Positions 48,493-64,000 of a stretch of 64,000 bases of DNA are shown one piece after another. Under the pieces are notes generated by a model. That model was not told the origin of the DNA and made no database searches. It was given only the letters and a program-made list of their open reading frames with translations. Made by a program: the position numbers and the translations under genes. The stretch spans positions 3,410,001 through 3,474,000 of the forward strand of contig NC_017030.1 in NCBI RefSeq assembly GCF_000255295.1. Direction: 5' to 3'. Within the stretch, counting starts at the first letter, position 1. The number at the start of each line of letters is the position of its first letter. This stretch comes from Corallococcus coralloides DSM 2259 (GTDB lineage Bacteria > Myxococcota > Myxococcia > Myxococcales > Myxococcaceae).

Positions 48493-49521
48493 TCACCCTG
48501 GCTTCTGCCTCCAGGCGGCCTGGTAGAGGAGGTCCGTGCGGCTCTCGATGCCCAGCTTGGGGAAGATGTTGCGCAGGTGCGTCTTCACCGTGTTGAGCGT
48601 CAGGCCCAGGTCCTCGGCGATGAGCTCGTTCGTCCAGTTGCTGAGGACCCCTTGAACTACTTCCACCTCCCGCCGGGAGAGCTTCTGGCGCCAGGGCTCC
48701 GGCATGGGGATGCCCCTCGAGCACTCCTGCAACACCAGTCCCCAGGGCTGGTGGCCGCGTTGCTCCGGCAGCTCCACGAACGTCACCTTCAGGTCATGCT
48801 TCGCTCCGGAGCGTGTCCACGTGTCCATGCCCGGGGCCCGCTTCGTTCCCAGGACCTGGAGGCGCGTCAGGTGCTCGCGCAGCTCCTGGGGCAGGCGCGA
48901 GTCATCCGCCTTCAGCTCCTCCGGGTACCAGCGCCGCAAGAGCGCTGTCGCTCCCGGAGTCCTCAGCTTCTCGTGCTCGGGTGGCTCCATCACGACGCAC
49001 TCGGCGCCCTGGTGGTGGAAGAGGGCGTCCAGCAGGTCTCCCCGCGTCGCCTCGTGCGCGAACATCCGGCAGTTGCGTACCGTGTTCGCCAGGTAGGGCG
49101 TCAGGTCCTCCAGCAGGGCCTGCTCCCGTTCGGAGAAGGGCAGGGCGTGCTCCCGGTACAGCGTGAAGCCGCCGTGCCAGTCCTGCCGCAGGTCCAGCAG
49201 CACCGCCAGGACATGCTCCAGGGGCAGCCCCATCTCCCGGCAGCGCAGGTACAGGAGATTGCGCTTCAATTCCTTGCGCGACATCAGGTCCGTGGCCAGC
49301 TCCGGGTAGTGCGCGAAGAGGACGCCCGGGGCCCCCAGCCCCAGCCACTCGTAGTCCCCGGGCCGCTCCGGCCTGGACACGCACAGCGCCGCGTAGTCGC
49401 AGGGCAAGAGCTGCGTGAGGATTCCCTGGGCGCGGGCCAGGACCTCGGTCAAATCCAGTGAGCTGGCGAGTGCCCGGGTCAGCTCGAGCACGAGCCCCTG
49501 TTCGTGCGCGGTAAGGTTCAT
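48493..49521 (-). CDS. LuxR-type regulator with GAF-like sensor domain
   Basis: A 342-residue regulator. The N-terminal 150 residues resemble a GAF sensor (ALASSLDLTEVLARAQGILT, then YAALCVSR and EREQALLEDLTPYLANTVRN). The C-terminal DNA-binding domain is LSRREVEVVQGVLSNWTNEL then IAEDLGLTLNTVKTHLRNIF, a full LuxR HTH with the TVKTH recognition helix. GGAAGGAGG precedes the ATG. It is convergent with the diiron gene. The sensor could respond to a small molecule; no receiver domain is present. Confidence 0.85.
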   Translation of the reverse strand: MNLTAHEQGLVLELTRALASSLDLTEVLARAQGILTQLLPCDYAALCVSRPERPGDYEWLGLGAPGVLFAHYPELATDLMSRKELKRNLLYLRCREMGLPLEHVLAVLLDLRQDWHGGFTLYREHALPFSEREQALLEDLTPYLANTVRNCRMFAHEATRGDLLDALFHHQGAECVVMEPPEHEKLRTPGATALLRRWYPEELKADDSRLPQELREHLTRLQVLGTKRAPGMDTWTRSGAKHDLKVTFVELPEQRGHQPWGLVLQECSRGIPMPEPWRQKLSRREVEVVQGVLSNWTNELIAEDLGLTLNTVKTHLRNIFPKLGIESRTDLLYQAAWRQKPG

Positions 49522-49600
49522 CCGACGGGCCTCCTTCCAACCGGTCCATGCAAGGACTTACAGGTTGGAAGGCCCGGAGGTCTGTCCCCCACAATGGGTA

Positions 49601-49632
49601 TGGACGGGTTTCGCTCACACGAAGCCCGTCCA
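49601..49632. repeat. 13-bp inverted repeat, possible terminator
   Basis: TGGACGGGTTTCG and CGAAGCCCGTCCA face each other across CTCACA, with one mismatch that becomes G-U in RNA. It lies downstream of the minus-strand small exported protein gene and upstream of the LuxR-type gene. No T run follows on either side, so a terminator is possible but not certain. Confidence 0.45.
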
Positions 49633-49670
49633 CGTCTGTCATTGCGATGTCTATCGAAGCGGGACGGACG

Positions 49671-50120
49671 CTAGTTGCCCGCGCTGCCTTCCACCGGCGG
49701 GGTGCCCGTGGTGGGGCTGGCGGAGCTGCCCATCTTCTTGTTCTGGTCCCAGGCCGGCGGCGTCACTTCCATCTTCGCCCCCTTGTTGCCCGGAGTACCC
49801 GAGTTCAGGTCCCCCGGCTCCGCGGAGGACGAGTGGTCGCTGGTGCTGTTGCTCCCCTGCTCGGTGGAGCCGGAGCCGCCCACGCCTTCATCAACGCGGT
49901 CCGCGTCGACGGCGTTGTCATCCACTTCGTCCGCCGACTGGAGGTCCTCCGAGGCGGTGCCCGAGCCGCCCGTGGCCTTGTCCCAGCGCTCCGCGCTGTC
50001 CTGGGGCGCGTCCGTGGACGGGTCCTGCATGGGCGGCGTCTCATGGTCGGTGTGGCTCTGCGCGAACGCCTGACCGGAGAACGCGAGGGCTGCAAGTGCT
50101 GCCATCAGGGGGAGCTTCAT
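49671..50120 (-). CDS. Small exported acidic low-complexity protein
   Basis: A 149-residue protein with signal MKLPLMAALAALAFSGQAFA. The rest is mostly disordered: Ser, Thr, Gly, Asp, Asn and Pro rich (for example GGSGTASEDLQSADEVDDNA and GSGSTEQGSNSTSDHSSSAE). No domain is recognisable. AAGGAGA precedes the ATG. It may be a secreted or periplasmic structural protein; it lies 122 bases downstream of the hydrolase pair on the same strand but has its own signal and ribosome site. Confidence 0.6.
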   Translation of the reverse strand: MKLPLMAALAALAFSGQAFAQSHTDHETPPMQDPSTDAPQDSAERWDKATGGSGTASEDLQSADEVDDNAVDADRVDEGVGGSGSTEQGSNSTSDHSSSAEPGDLNSGTPGNKGAKMEVTPPAWDQNKKMGSSASPTTGTPPVEGSAGN

Positions 50121-50242
50121 GGGTGGCTCTCCTTCGAAGAACGTGTGTGCTTCGAAGGTGGCGACCGTTGGGTGGGAAACAAGCGCTTGACGCACACCCG
50201 GCCCCCAGCCGCGTCCCCGCCTGCTGAGCGGGCAGGCGGCCG

Positions 50243-51082
50243 TCAGCCCGCCAGCGCGCGCGGAGGCACCGTACCCACGGCCCAGGCGGTGAGCTTGCGC
50301 AGGAGCTCCGCGCGGTCCTCCGGCACGGAGAAGAGGTGATCCGCGCGCGGATAGAAGGCGTAGGTGACGCGGCCCTCCAGCTTCAGCGGCGAGAGCATCT
50401 CGTAGAACTGGCCCTCGTGGTTGAAGGACAGCCCCATGCCTCCGGAGAACACGAAGCACAGGCTGACGCCGCGCTCCAGGAGGTGCTTGTAGTCCTGCAC
50501 CAGCTGCGACCGCTCCGGGTACTCGCGCGTGTAGACCTCGTCGGCCTCGCCGGCCTCGCGCAGCTGGGCGGGCAGCTTGCGCTTGCGCAGGAAGCGGGTC
50601 CACCGGCGGGGGCTCAGGTAGCGCAGCTGGAAGCGCAGGTGGTAGCCCAGCGTGCGGTACGTGTAACCGTCGATGAAGGCCGCGCCCACCACGCGCGGAT
50701 CCGCCACCGTCACCGCGTGCGCGCTGTCCACGCCGGAGCACAGCCCCATCAGCACGAAGCGCCTCTGGCCCTTCTTCTGCTCCAGGTAGTCGAGCGCCGC
50801 GCGCGTCTCCTCGCGAGCGCGCTGGAACTCGTCGGCGCCGCCCTCGCGGCGGGGGCGGCTGTCCCCCAGGCCGGACAAGTCAAAGCGCAGCGTGGTGAAG
50901 CCGCGCCCCGCCAGCTGGCGCGCAAGCTCCACCCACAGCCGGTACGGGCCCACGTGGTGGTTGAGGCCCACGTTGGAGAGCACCACCGTGGGCGCCTCCG
51001 GCAGGACCTTCGCCGGGTCGGGTTCCGTGAGGATGCCCACGAGGCTCTGCTCGGGGCCGAAGGTACAGATGCGCTCGCGCAT
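50243..51082 (-). CDS. Alpha/beta hydrolase with Cys at nucleophile position
   Basis: A 279-residue hydrolase encoded in the NRPS operon. The elbow reads GLCSG (113-117), so Cys115 occupies the place of Ser. FTTLRFDLSGLGDSR and a late His region (YPRADHLFSVPEDR) match the fold and the catalytic His. It resembles hydrolase 1 of exosortase-associated pairs. The ATG overlaps the preceding hydrolase stop as ATGA. A role in releasing or editing the assembly-line product is plausible, since the NRPS lacks a thioesterase. Confidence 0.78.
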   Translation of the reverse strand: MRERICTFGPEQSLVGILTEPDPAKVLPEAPTVVLSNVGLNHHVGPYRLWVELARQLAGRGFTTLRFDLSGLGDSRPRREGGADEFQRAREETRAALDYLEQKKGQRRFVLMGLCSGVDSAHAVTVADPRVVGAAFIDGYTYRTLGYHLRFQLRYLSPRRWTRFLRKRKLPAQLREAGEADEVYTREYPERSQLVQDYKHLLERGVSLCFVFSGGMGLSFNHEGQFYEMLSPLKLEGRVTYAFYPRADHLFSVPEDRAELLRKLTAWAVGTVPPRALAG

Positions 51083-51858
51083 CACGCGGCCTCCTTCAAG
51101 AGCGTGGTGATGGTCTGCAGGATGCGGTTGGACAGGAGCGCGGACTCCTGGCCACCCGCGCCCTCCTCGGGCACCAGGTGGTGCTGGAAGGGCAGGCCCG
51201 TCTTCCCCAGGTGCTCCTGGAGCCGCTGGTACTCGGGCTTCTGCGCACTGACCACCAGGTGGGTGCGCGTCGAGGGCCACGCGGGCAGCGCGGCCAGGTC
51301 CAGCGCGACGATGTCGTCACGCAGGGCGCGGGGGAACGGGAAGCCGAGCAGCTCCTCGCGGACCTCCAGCGGGCTTTCGGGCCGGGGGAAGAGGGTGCGG
51401 GTGTCGCGGCGCGCCTGGAGCAGCTCCAGCTCCCGGAGCCACGCCTCGCCCTCCACCATGGGCTCCCAGAGCACGAGCGCGGCGGTGGACAGTCCTTCCA
51501 TCGCGGCGCGCACCGCGAGCGCCGCGCCCAGCCGCAGGCCCACGAGCGCCACGCGCTGCACGCCCGTCACGTCCTGCAATTCATTGACGGCGTTGCGGAT
51601 GTCCTGGACCCACGTGGCGACGCGGCCCTCGTGGACCTCGCCGGCCGAGTCACCCGTGCCGTAGTAGTCGAAGCGGAAGACGTGGAAGCCCTCGCGCGCG
51701 AGCATCCCGGCCAGCTTCCGGAAGGCCCAGTGCGTCAACATGTACTCCTGCGCGGCGGGATAGCAGAGCACCACCCCGGTGGAGCGCTCGGCGCCCTGCG
51801 CGGGGTGGTGGATGCCAAAGAGCTGTCGTTCGGAGGTGCCGAAGAAACAGGGCGTCAC
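51082..51858 (-). CDS. Alpha/beta hydrolase-like protein lacking a catalytic serine
   Basis: A 258-residue protein with an alpha/beta hydrolase core. The elbow is GLRLG (107-111) with Arg109 in place of the nucleophile. FHVFRFDYYGTGDSAGE and LCYPAAQEYMLTHWAFRKLA are typical of the exosortase-associated hydrolase 2 type. It is probably not a simple esterase and may form a complex with the next protein. GTG start; the gene follows the NRPS by 27 bases. Confidence 0.75.
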   Translation of the reverse strand: MTPCFFGTSERQLFGIHHPAQGAERSTGVVLCYPAAQEYMLTHWAFRKLAGMLAREGFHVFRFDYYGTGDSAGEVHEGRVATWVQDIRNAVNELQDVTGVQRVALVGLRLGAALAVRAAMEGLSTAALVLWEPMVEGEAWLRELELLQARRDTRTLFPRPESPLEVREELLGFPFPRALRDDIVALDLAALPAWPSTRTHLVVSAQKPEYQRLQEHLGKTGLPFQHHLVPEEGAGGQESALLSNRILQTITTLLKEAA

Positions 51859-51885
51859 GGTCTGACCACTCTCCTCATGGGGCGC

Positions 51886-54800
51886 TCAGTCCGAGCGTCC
51901 CGGCAGTTTCCCCTTCAGCTTATTGAACAAGCGTTGCGCCAGGGGAACAGAAGTCTCCGGGGGGGCAGTCTTGGGTGACGTGACGGGCTGGGTCCTGGGA
52001 GCGGGCGAGGGCGCCACCGCCGCGGGCGCCAGCTGCGAGGCCACCTGCTCCAGCGTGTTGAGCAGGAGCGTGCGCGGGTGCAGCTCCTGGTTCAGCTCCT
52101 TCCGGACGCGCATCACCACCTGGAAGGACAGGAGCGAGTGCCCGCCGATGTTGAAGAAGTTGTCGTGCACGCCCACCTGCGCGATGCCGAGCACCTCCCG
52201 CCAGATGCGCGCCAGGTGCTGCTCCGTCGGCGTGCGCGGCGCGACGAAGGCGTCCTCGACGGGGCGCGTGGTGCCCGCCGGAGGCGGCAGGGCCTTGCGG
52301 TCCACCTTGCCGTTCGGCGTGAGCGGCAGCGACTCCAGCTCCACGAAGTGCTGCGGCACCATGTACTGCGGCAGCTGCGAGCGCAGGTGCTTGCGAAGTT
52401 CCGTGTCCGTGTAGGCCTGTCCCGGCTTCGTCACCAGGTACGCGACGAGGCGGCGGTCACCAGGGCGGTCCTCGCGAACGAGGGCCACGGCCTGGGCCAG
52501 GGACGGATGCGAGGCGAGCGCCGCTTCGACTTCGCCCAGCTCGATGCGGAAGCCGCGCAGCTTCACCTGCGAGTCATTGCGGCCCAGGTACTCCACGGTG
52601 CCATCGGCCAGCCAGCGGGCGAGGTCACCCGTGCGGTACATGCGCTCGCCCGCGCGGAAGGGGTTGGGCAGGAAGCGCTCCTGCGTCAGCTCCAGCCGGT
52701 GCAGGTAGCCCAGCGTCACGCCGTCGCCGCCGATGTACAGCTCGCCCGCGACGCCCACCGGCACGGGGGCCAGGTGCGCGTCGAGGAGGTAGAGCTGGGT
52801 GTTGGCGATGGGCCGGCCGATGCGGATGGAGGAGAGCGGAGGCTGCACGCGCCACGTGGTGGACCAGACGGTGGTCTCCGTGGGGCCGTACATGTTCCAG
52901 AGGCTTCCGACGCGAGCGAGCAGCGCCTCCGCCAGCTCGCGAGGAAGGGCCTCACCACCGACGAGGGCCTTGAAGCCGGGGCGCGGCTGCCAGCCGGCCT
53001 CCAGCAAGAGGCGCCAGGTGGAGGGCGTGGCCTGCATGACGGTGACGGCGTTGGCCTCCAGCGCGGCCTTGAGGAGCGCACCGTCGGAGGCGGTGTCACG
53101 CGAGGCGAGCACCACCTGGGCGCCGGTGGTGAGGGGCAGCAGCAGCTCCAGCACGGCGATGTCGAAGGAGAGCGTGGTGACGGCCAGCAGCACGTCCTGC
53201 GCGGAGAGGCTGGGGGCCTCCTGCATGGTGCCCAGGAAGTTCACCACCGCCCGGTGCGGCACGCGCACGCCCTTGGGCTTGCCCGTCGAACCCGACGTGT
53301 AGATGACGTACGCCACGGCTTCGGGCGTGACGCCGGGAACCTCGGGGGCCGTGTCCGCCTGCGACGTGGTGTCCTCGACGAAGAGCGACTTCGCCGTGGT
53401 GGAGGGCAGGGTGCTCTGGATCGCGCGCTGCGTGACGATGAGCGAGAGCTTCGCGTCCTCGACCATGAAGGCCAGGCGCTCCGGCGGGAAGCCGGGGTCG
53501 AGCGGGACGTAACCCGCGCCCGCTTCGAGGATGCCCAAGAGGCCCACCACCATGTCCGGACCGCGCTCGGTGAAGAGGCCGACGAGGCTTCCGGCGGTGA
53601 CGCCCTCCTGCTTCAGCGCGTTCGCCACCTGATGGGCGCGCTGGATCAGCTGCTGGTACGTGAGCGTCACGGCGCCGGAGCGCAGGGCCACCGCGTCGGG
53701 CGTGGCCTGGGCCTGGGCGGCCACGAGCGTGTGGACGAAGGCGCTCCGGTCGAACGGCTTCTCCGTGGCGTTCCAGTCCACCAGCACGCGCTGCTTCTCC
53801 GCCTCGGGCAGCAGCGGCATGCGCGACACCGGCACCTCCGCGTCGGACACCGCGGCGCGCAGCAGCGTGCGGATCTGCTCGAGCATGCGGACGACGGTGT
53901 CCCGCTCGAACAGGTCGGTGTTGTAGTCCATGCCGCCGACGATGCCGTTCGCCGTCTCCTTCACCCAGAAGCTCAGGTCCAGCGGCGTCGCGTGCGCGTG
54001 CACGTGCACCTGGCCGTAGGTGAGGTCACCCAGGCTGGAGCCTCGGTTGCGCACGTCCTGGAAGGTGAAGAACGTCTGGAACAGCGGCGTGCGGCTCAGG
54101 TCGCGCTGCACACCCAGCTGCTGCATCAGCAGCTCGATGGGCATGTCCTGGTGGCCGAAGGCCTCCATGCACGTGGTGCGCACGCGCTCCAGCAGCTGCC
54201 GGAACGTCTGCTCCGGCGCCAGCTGCGTGCGCAGGACGAGCGTGTTGACGAAGAAGCCCAGCAGGTCCTCGACCTCCGGATGCGAGCGGCCCCGGATGGG
54301 CGTGCCCACCACCAGGTCCTCCTGGCCGCTGTAGCGGTGCAGCAGCGTCTTGAACGCCGTGAGCAGCACCATGTACAGCGTCGCATTGGACTCGCGGCCC
54401 AGCTTCGTGAGGGCGTCCACCTCCGCGCCGGTGAGGACGAAGGGCTCCGTGCCGCCCTTGAGGCTCATCTGCGCGGGGCGCGGCTTGTCCGTGGGCAGCT
54501 CCAGCGCGGGCAGGTTCCCGGAGAGCTTCCCCTTCCAGTAGCGGGCCTGCCGCTCCAACTCCTCGCCCTGGAGCCAGTTGCGGTGCCACTCGGTGAAGTC
54601 CGCGTACTGGATGGGCAGGGTGGGGAGCTTGGGCTCCTGGCCCCGGGTGAGCGCGGAGTAGATGATGTCCAGCTCGCGCAGGAACACGTCGAACGACCAC
54701 CCATCCCAGATGAGGTGATGGGGCATGAAGAAGAGGACGTGCTCGTTGGCGCCCAGCCGGAACAGCGTCAGCCGGAACAGCGGCGCGGCGGTGATGGGGA

Positions 54801-57800
54801 TGGACTCGTCCGCCAGCGCCTGGAGGCGGCGCAGCAGGTCCTCCTCGCGCGTGTTCGCGGGGACGGACTCCAGGTCCACCGGCTCCAGCTCCACCGTGAG
54901 GGACGGGGCCACGTGCTGCACCGGCGTGCCTTCATCCCACCGCACGAAGGTGCGCAGCGACGACTGGCGCTCCAGCAGCTTGTTGAAGCTGAAGCGCAGC
55001 GCGCCCACGTCCAGCGCGCCGTGGAGGCGGAACGCGGAGGGCAGGTTGTAGACGGCGGTGCCCGGGTTGAGCTGCTCCAGGAACCACAGCCGCTGCTGCA
55101 TGAGGGACAGCGGCGCGGGCGCGGTGCCCGCACGGGGCGAGATGCGCTGCGCGGGGCTCGTGGCCCCGTCGTCGCCGCGCACCAGCCGGGCCAGCTTCTC
55201 CACGGTGGGCGCTTCGAACATGCGGCGCAGCGTGAGGCTGACGTCCAGGTCGCGGCTCGCGCGCGTGAGGGCCTGCGACGCCAGCAGCGAGTGGCCGCCC
55301 AGGCGGAAGAAGTCCGCCGTGACGCTCACCCGGCGCAGCCCCAGCACGTCCGCGAAGATGGCCGCGAGCTTCTGCTCCGTCTCGTCGCGAGGCGCGACGA
55401 AGGCGTCCTCCTGCGACTCCACCTGCGGCGAAGGCAGGGCCTTGCGGTCCACCTTGCCGTTCGGCGTGAGCGGCAGCGCGGGCAGGGCCACGAAGTGCTG
55501 CGGCACCATGTACTCCGGCAGCCCCTGCTTCAGGTGCGCGCGCAGGGCTTCATCCGCCGGAATCGTCTGACCGGGCCGCGCGATGAGGTACGCGACAAGG
55601 CGGCGGTCACCGGGACGGTCCTCGCGAACGAGGGCCACGGCCTGGGCCAGGGACGGATGCGAGGCGAGCGCCGCTTCGACTTCGCCCAGCTCGATGCGGA
55701 AGCCGCGCAGCTTCACCTGCGAGTCATTGCGGCCCAGGTACTCCACGGTGCCATCGGCCAGCCAGCGGGCGAGGTCACCCGTGCGGTACATGCGCTCGCC
55801 CGCGCGGAAGGGGTTGGGCAGGAAGCGCTCCTGCGTCAGCTCCAGCCGGTGCAGGTAGCCCAGCGTCACGCCGTCGCCGCCGATGTACAGCTCGCCCGCG
55901 ACGCCCACCGGCACGGGGGCCAGGTGCGCGTCGAGGAGGTAGAGCTGGGTGTTGGCGATGGGCCGGCCGATGCGGATGGAGGAGAGCGGAGGCTGCACGC
56001 GCCACGTGGTGGACCAGACGGTGGTCTCCGTGGGGCCGTACATGTTCCAGAGGCTGCCGACGCGAGCGAGCAGCGCCTCCGCCAGCTCGCGGGGAAGGGC
56101 CTCACCACCGACGAGGGCCTTGAAGCCGGGACGCGGCTGCCAGCCGGCCTCCAGCAAGAGGCGCCAGGTGGAGGGCGTGGCCTGCATGACGGTGACGGCG
56201 TTGGCCTCCAGCGCGGCCTTGAGGAGCGCACCGTCGGAGGCGGTGTCGCGGGAAGCGAGCACCACCTGGGCGCCAGTGGTGAGGGGCAGCAGCAGCTCCA
56301 GCACGGCGATGTCGAAGGAGAGCGTGGTGACGGCCAGCAGCACGTCCTGCGCGGAGAGGCTGGGGGCCTCCCGCATGGTGCCCAGGAAGTTCACCACCGC
56401 CCGGTGCGGCACGCGCACACCCTTGGGCTTGCCCGTCGAACCCGACGTGTAGATGACGTACGCCACGGCTTCGGGCGTGACGTCCTGCGCCGGGAGCGCG
56501 GACTCGGGCTGCGAGGCCGTGTCCTCGATGAGCAGGGGCTTCACGCTCGTGGACGGCAGGGACGCCACCAGGGACTGCTGCGTGAGGATGGTGGAGAGCT
56601 TCGCGTCCTCGACCATGAAGGCCAGACGCTCCGGCGGGAACCCGGGGTCGAGCGGGACGTAGCCAGCACCCGCTTCGAGGATGCCCAGCAGGCCCACCAC
56701 CATGTCCGCGCCGCGGTTCGTGAAGAGGCCGACGAGGCTCCCGGCCGCGACGCCCTCCTGCTTCAGCGCGTTCGCCACCTGATGGGCGCGCTGGATCAGC
56801 TGCTGGTACGTGAGCGTCACGTCCCCCGCGCGCAGGGCCACCACGTCGGGCGTGGCCTGGGCCTGGGCGGCCACGAGCGTGTGGACGAAGGCGCTCCGGT
56901 CGAACGCCTTCTCCGTGGCGTTCCAATCCACCAGCACGCGCTGCTTCTCCGCGGCGGGCAAGAGCGGCAGGCGCGACACGGGCGCTTCCGCGTCGGCGAC
57001 CACGCCCCGCAGCAATTCTTCGTAACATGACATCCAGCGGCGAACCGTGGAGCCATCGAAGAGGTCGGTGTTGTACTGGCACTCCAGCACCACGCGGCCA
57101 TGGGCCTCGGCCGCGTTGATGAAGAGGTCGAAGTTCTCGTAGTGGCGCGGGTTGCTCGCCAGGGTGCAGGTGAGGCCCTGGAACTCCAGCTGCTCGCCCG
57201 TGACGGCCTGGTCCACGTTGAACAGCACGTTGACCAGCGGCAGGCGGCTGGGGTCACGCGGCAGCGCCAGCTGCTTGAGCAGCGTGCCGAACGTGTACTC
57301 CTGGTGCTCGTAGGCATCGAGCATCGTGGTGCGCAGCTGCTTGAGCACCTGCGTGAAGGGCGCCTCCGCGGCCACGTTGCTGCGCAGGGGCAGCGCGTTC
57401 ACGCAGTGGCCCACCAGGTCCTTCAGGCCCGCCACGGACTGACCCGCGGCGGGGATGGCCACCACCACGTCCTCCAGCCCCGTCAGCCGGTGCAGCAGCG
57501 CCTTGAAGCCCGCCAGCAGCGTGGTGAAGAAGCTGCCACCGTGGCGCGCGCCCACGCGCTTGAGCTGCTCCACGAGCGCGGGCTCCAGGACGTAGTCCTC
57601 ACGCCGGGAGCTGTACGTCTTGGACGGCGGACGGCGCCGGTCCAGCGGCAGCTCCAGCACCGGCAGCGAACCGGAGAACTGCTTCAGCCAGTAGCGCTCG
57701 TGCTCCGCGTACTCCGGCGTCGTGGCCAACTGGGCCTGCGCGCGGGCGTAGTCGCTGAACGTGGGCGCGGGCGACAGCGTGTGCGGGGTGCGCCGCGCGT

Positions 57801-58337
57801 GCGCCGAATAGAACGTCGCCAGGTCGCGCAGCATCACCGCCATGGACCAGCCGTCGCACACGATGTGGTGCGCGGTCAGCGTCAGCAGGTGCTCCTCCGC
57901 GGACAGCCGGGCCAGGCGCGGACGCAAGAGCGGCCCGGACTCCAGGGGCAGCGGCGTCTCCACCTCCTGGGCCACGAGCTCGCGGACGCGGGCGTCGCGC
58001 TCGGAGGGCGGCAGCGCGTCCAGCGCGAGCACCTCCAGCGGGAAGGGCGTGGAGGCGGCCACGCACAGCGTGAGGCCATCCGCGCTGAACGTGGTGCGCA
58101 GCGCTTCGTGCCGCTCGCTCAGGTCCTGGAGTGCGGCGCGCAGGGACTCGACGTTCAGCGGGCCGTGCAGCCGCACGGACATGGACTCGTTGAAGGCGCA
58201 CGACGCGTCCGGGCCCATCTGCACGCCGGTCCACACCTCGCGCTGGGGCTCGGTGGATGGCGCGGTGAGCAGCAGCGCGGGCCCGGCGAACGGGTCGAAG
58301 TCGTCGGGCAGGTCCTGCATCGGGGTCGCGGGGGTCT

Positions 58338-58341
<4 letters not shown>
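51886..58341 (-). CDS. Nonribosomal peptide synthetase, C-A-PCP-C-A-PCP
   Basis: A 2151-residue two-module synthetase. C1 (about 25-460) has HHIVCDG (158-164); A1 about 490-980 (YTSGSTGKPKG near 633); PCP1 GGHSLLAS near 1018; C2 about 1075-1510 with HHLIWDG near 1211; A2 about 1540-2025; PCP2 GGHSLLSF near 2069. Reading GrsA positions, both A domains give Asp-Ile-Leu-Gln-Leu-Gly-Met-Val-Trp-Lys, one to two residues from the common glycine code. No epimerase, methyltransferase or thioesterase domain is present; the chain ends in a Pro-rich linker and a basic helix (LAQRLFNKLKGKLPGRSD) that may dock to another protein. ATG overlaps the PKS stop as ATGA. Confidence 0.95.
52471..53329. repeat. 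Duplicated A-domain segment, copy in module 2
   Basis: Nearly base-for-base identical to 55621-56479, exactly 3150 bases away, with only scattered substitutions noticed (for example near 52907, 52947, 53097 and 53217). It covers the A-domain core from YTSGSTG to the end of A8. Flanks outside it diverge clearly, indicating recent duplication or gene conversion of the substrate-binding part. Confidence 0.9.
55621..56479. repeat. Duplicated A-domain segment, copy in module 1
   Basis: Partner of 52471-53329. Homology continues at lower identity on both sides, as expected for two A domains that once differed and were then homogenised. The shared part contains every residue of the specificity code except the C-terminal Lys. 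Confidence 0.9.

Positions 58342-64000
<5,659 letters not shown>

Noticed and set aside
51886..52120. Thioesterase at the NRPS C-terminus
   Set aside because: After PCP2 only a Pro-rich linker and a short basic helix remain; there is no GxSxG.
52078..57030. Very long open frame opposite the NRPS (about 1650 codons)
   Set aside because: It is antisense to a gene with complete NRPS motifs. Its product is Arg/His/Gly/Gln-rich repeats without domains, as expected from the G+C bias of the opposite strand.

Overview
The window is about 70% G+C and tightly packed, and most genes use codons rich in third-position G or C. It holds TolC/RND export genes, many lipoproteins, a twitching-type ATPase and a hybrid PKS/NRPS. 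This points to a predatory soil myxobacterium of the Myxococcus/Corallococcus type. That assignment is inferred from gene content; no rRNA or marker gene is present to confirm it.

Layout, left to right. 1-10.3 kb: an edge-truncated MFS permease, a secreted alpha-amylase with a starch-binding domain, a lipoprotein, then a complete RND efflux operon (outer membrane factor, adaptor, pump) divergent from a MarR-type regulator. 10.4-19.1 kb: a PilT/PilU-like ATPase that appears to start at CTG, class I fumarase, a membrane-anchored methyltransferase, an MFS exporter, a 2OG-Fe(II) oxygenase, and a peptidyl-Lys metalloprotease (M35) next to a lipoprotein that copies its prodomain. 19.3-29.8 kb: a glutamine amidotransferase and ATPase pair, secreted or outer-membrane proteins including an OprP-like porin, pantothenate kinase with cysteine synthase, an orphan HsdR_N-type nuclease, and a GntR regulator. 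29.8-30.3 kb: the only long non-coding stretch, with two copies of a palindromic element.

30.3-35.7 kb: a minus-strand operon of a Rieske oxygenase, a fatty-acid-desaturase-like enzyme, a PAP2/head-to-head prenyl synthase fusion and a DUF418 membrane protein, with overlapping reading frames among the first three. It looks like an uncharacterised lipid or terpenoid pathway. 35.8-39.6 kb: a cNMP-binding-like/TPR-like protein and several proteins of unknown function. 39.7-44.8 kb: a tight five-gene operon reading sigma factor, small HTH-like protein, ImmA/IrrE metallopeptidase, NurA-like protein, HerA-like ATPase. This combination suggests a regulated DNA-processing, damage-response or defence module. 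45.0-49.5 kb: aspartate aminotransferase/decarboxylase, a FeeM/LuxI-like acyltransferase, a haem-oxygenase-like diiron protein and a GAF-LuxR regulator.

49.7-64 kb: a secondary-metabolite operon on the minus strand that runs off the right edge. It encodes ...A-PCP-KS-AT-ACP-aminotransferase, then C-A-PCP-C-A-PCP with two almost identical, probably glycine-specific, A domains, then two alpha/beta hydrolases without a serine nucleophile. No thioesterase domain is present. The strongest candidates for undescribed systems are the five-gene HerA/ImmA operon and the Rieske/desaturase/PAP2-prenyl synthase operon.
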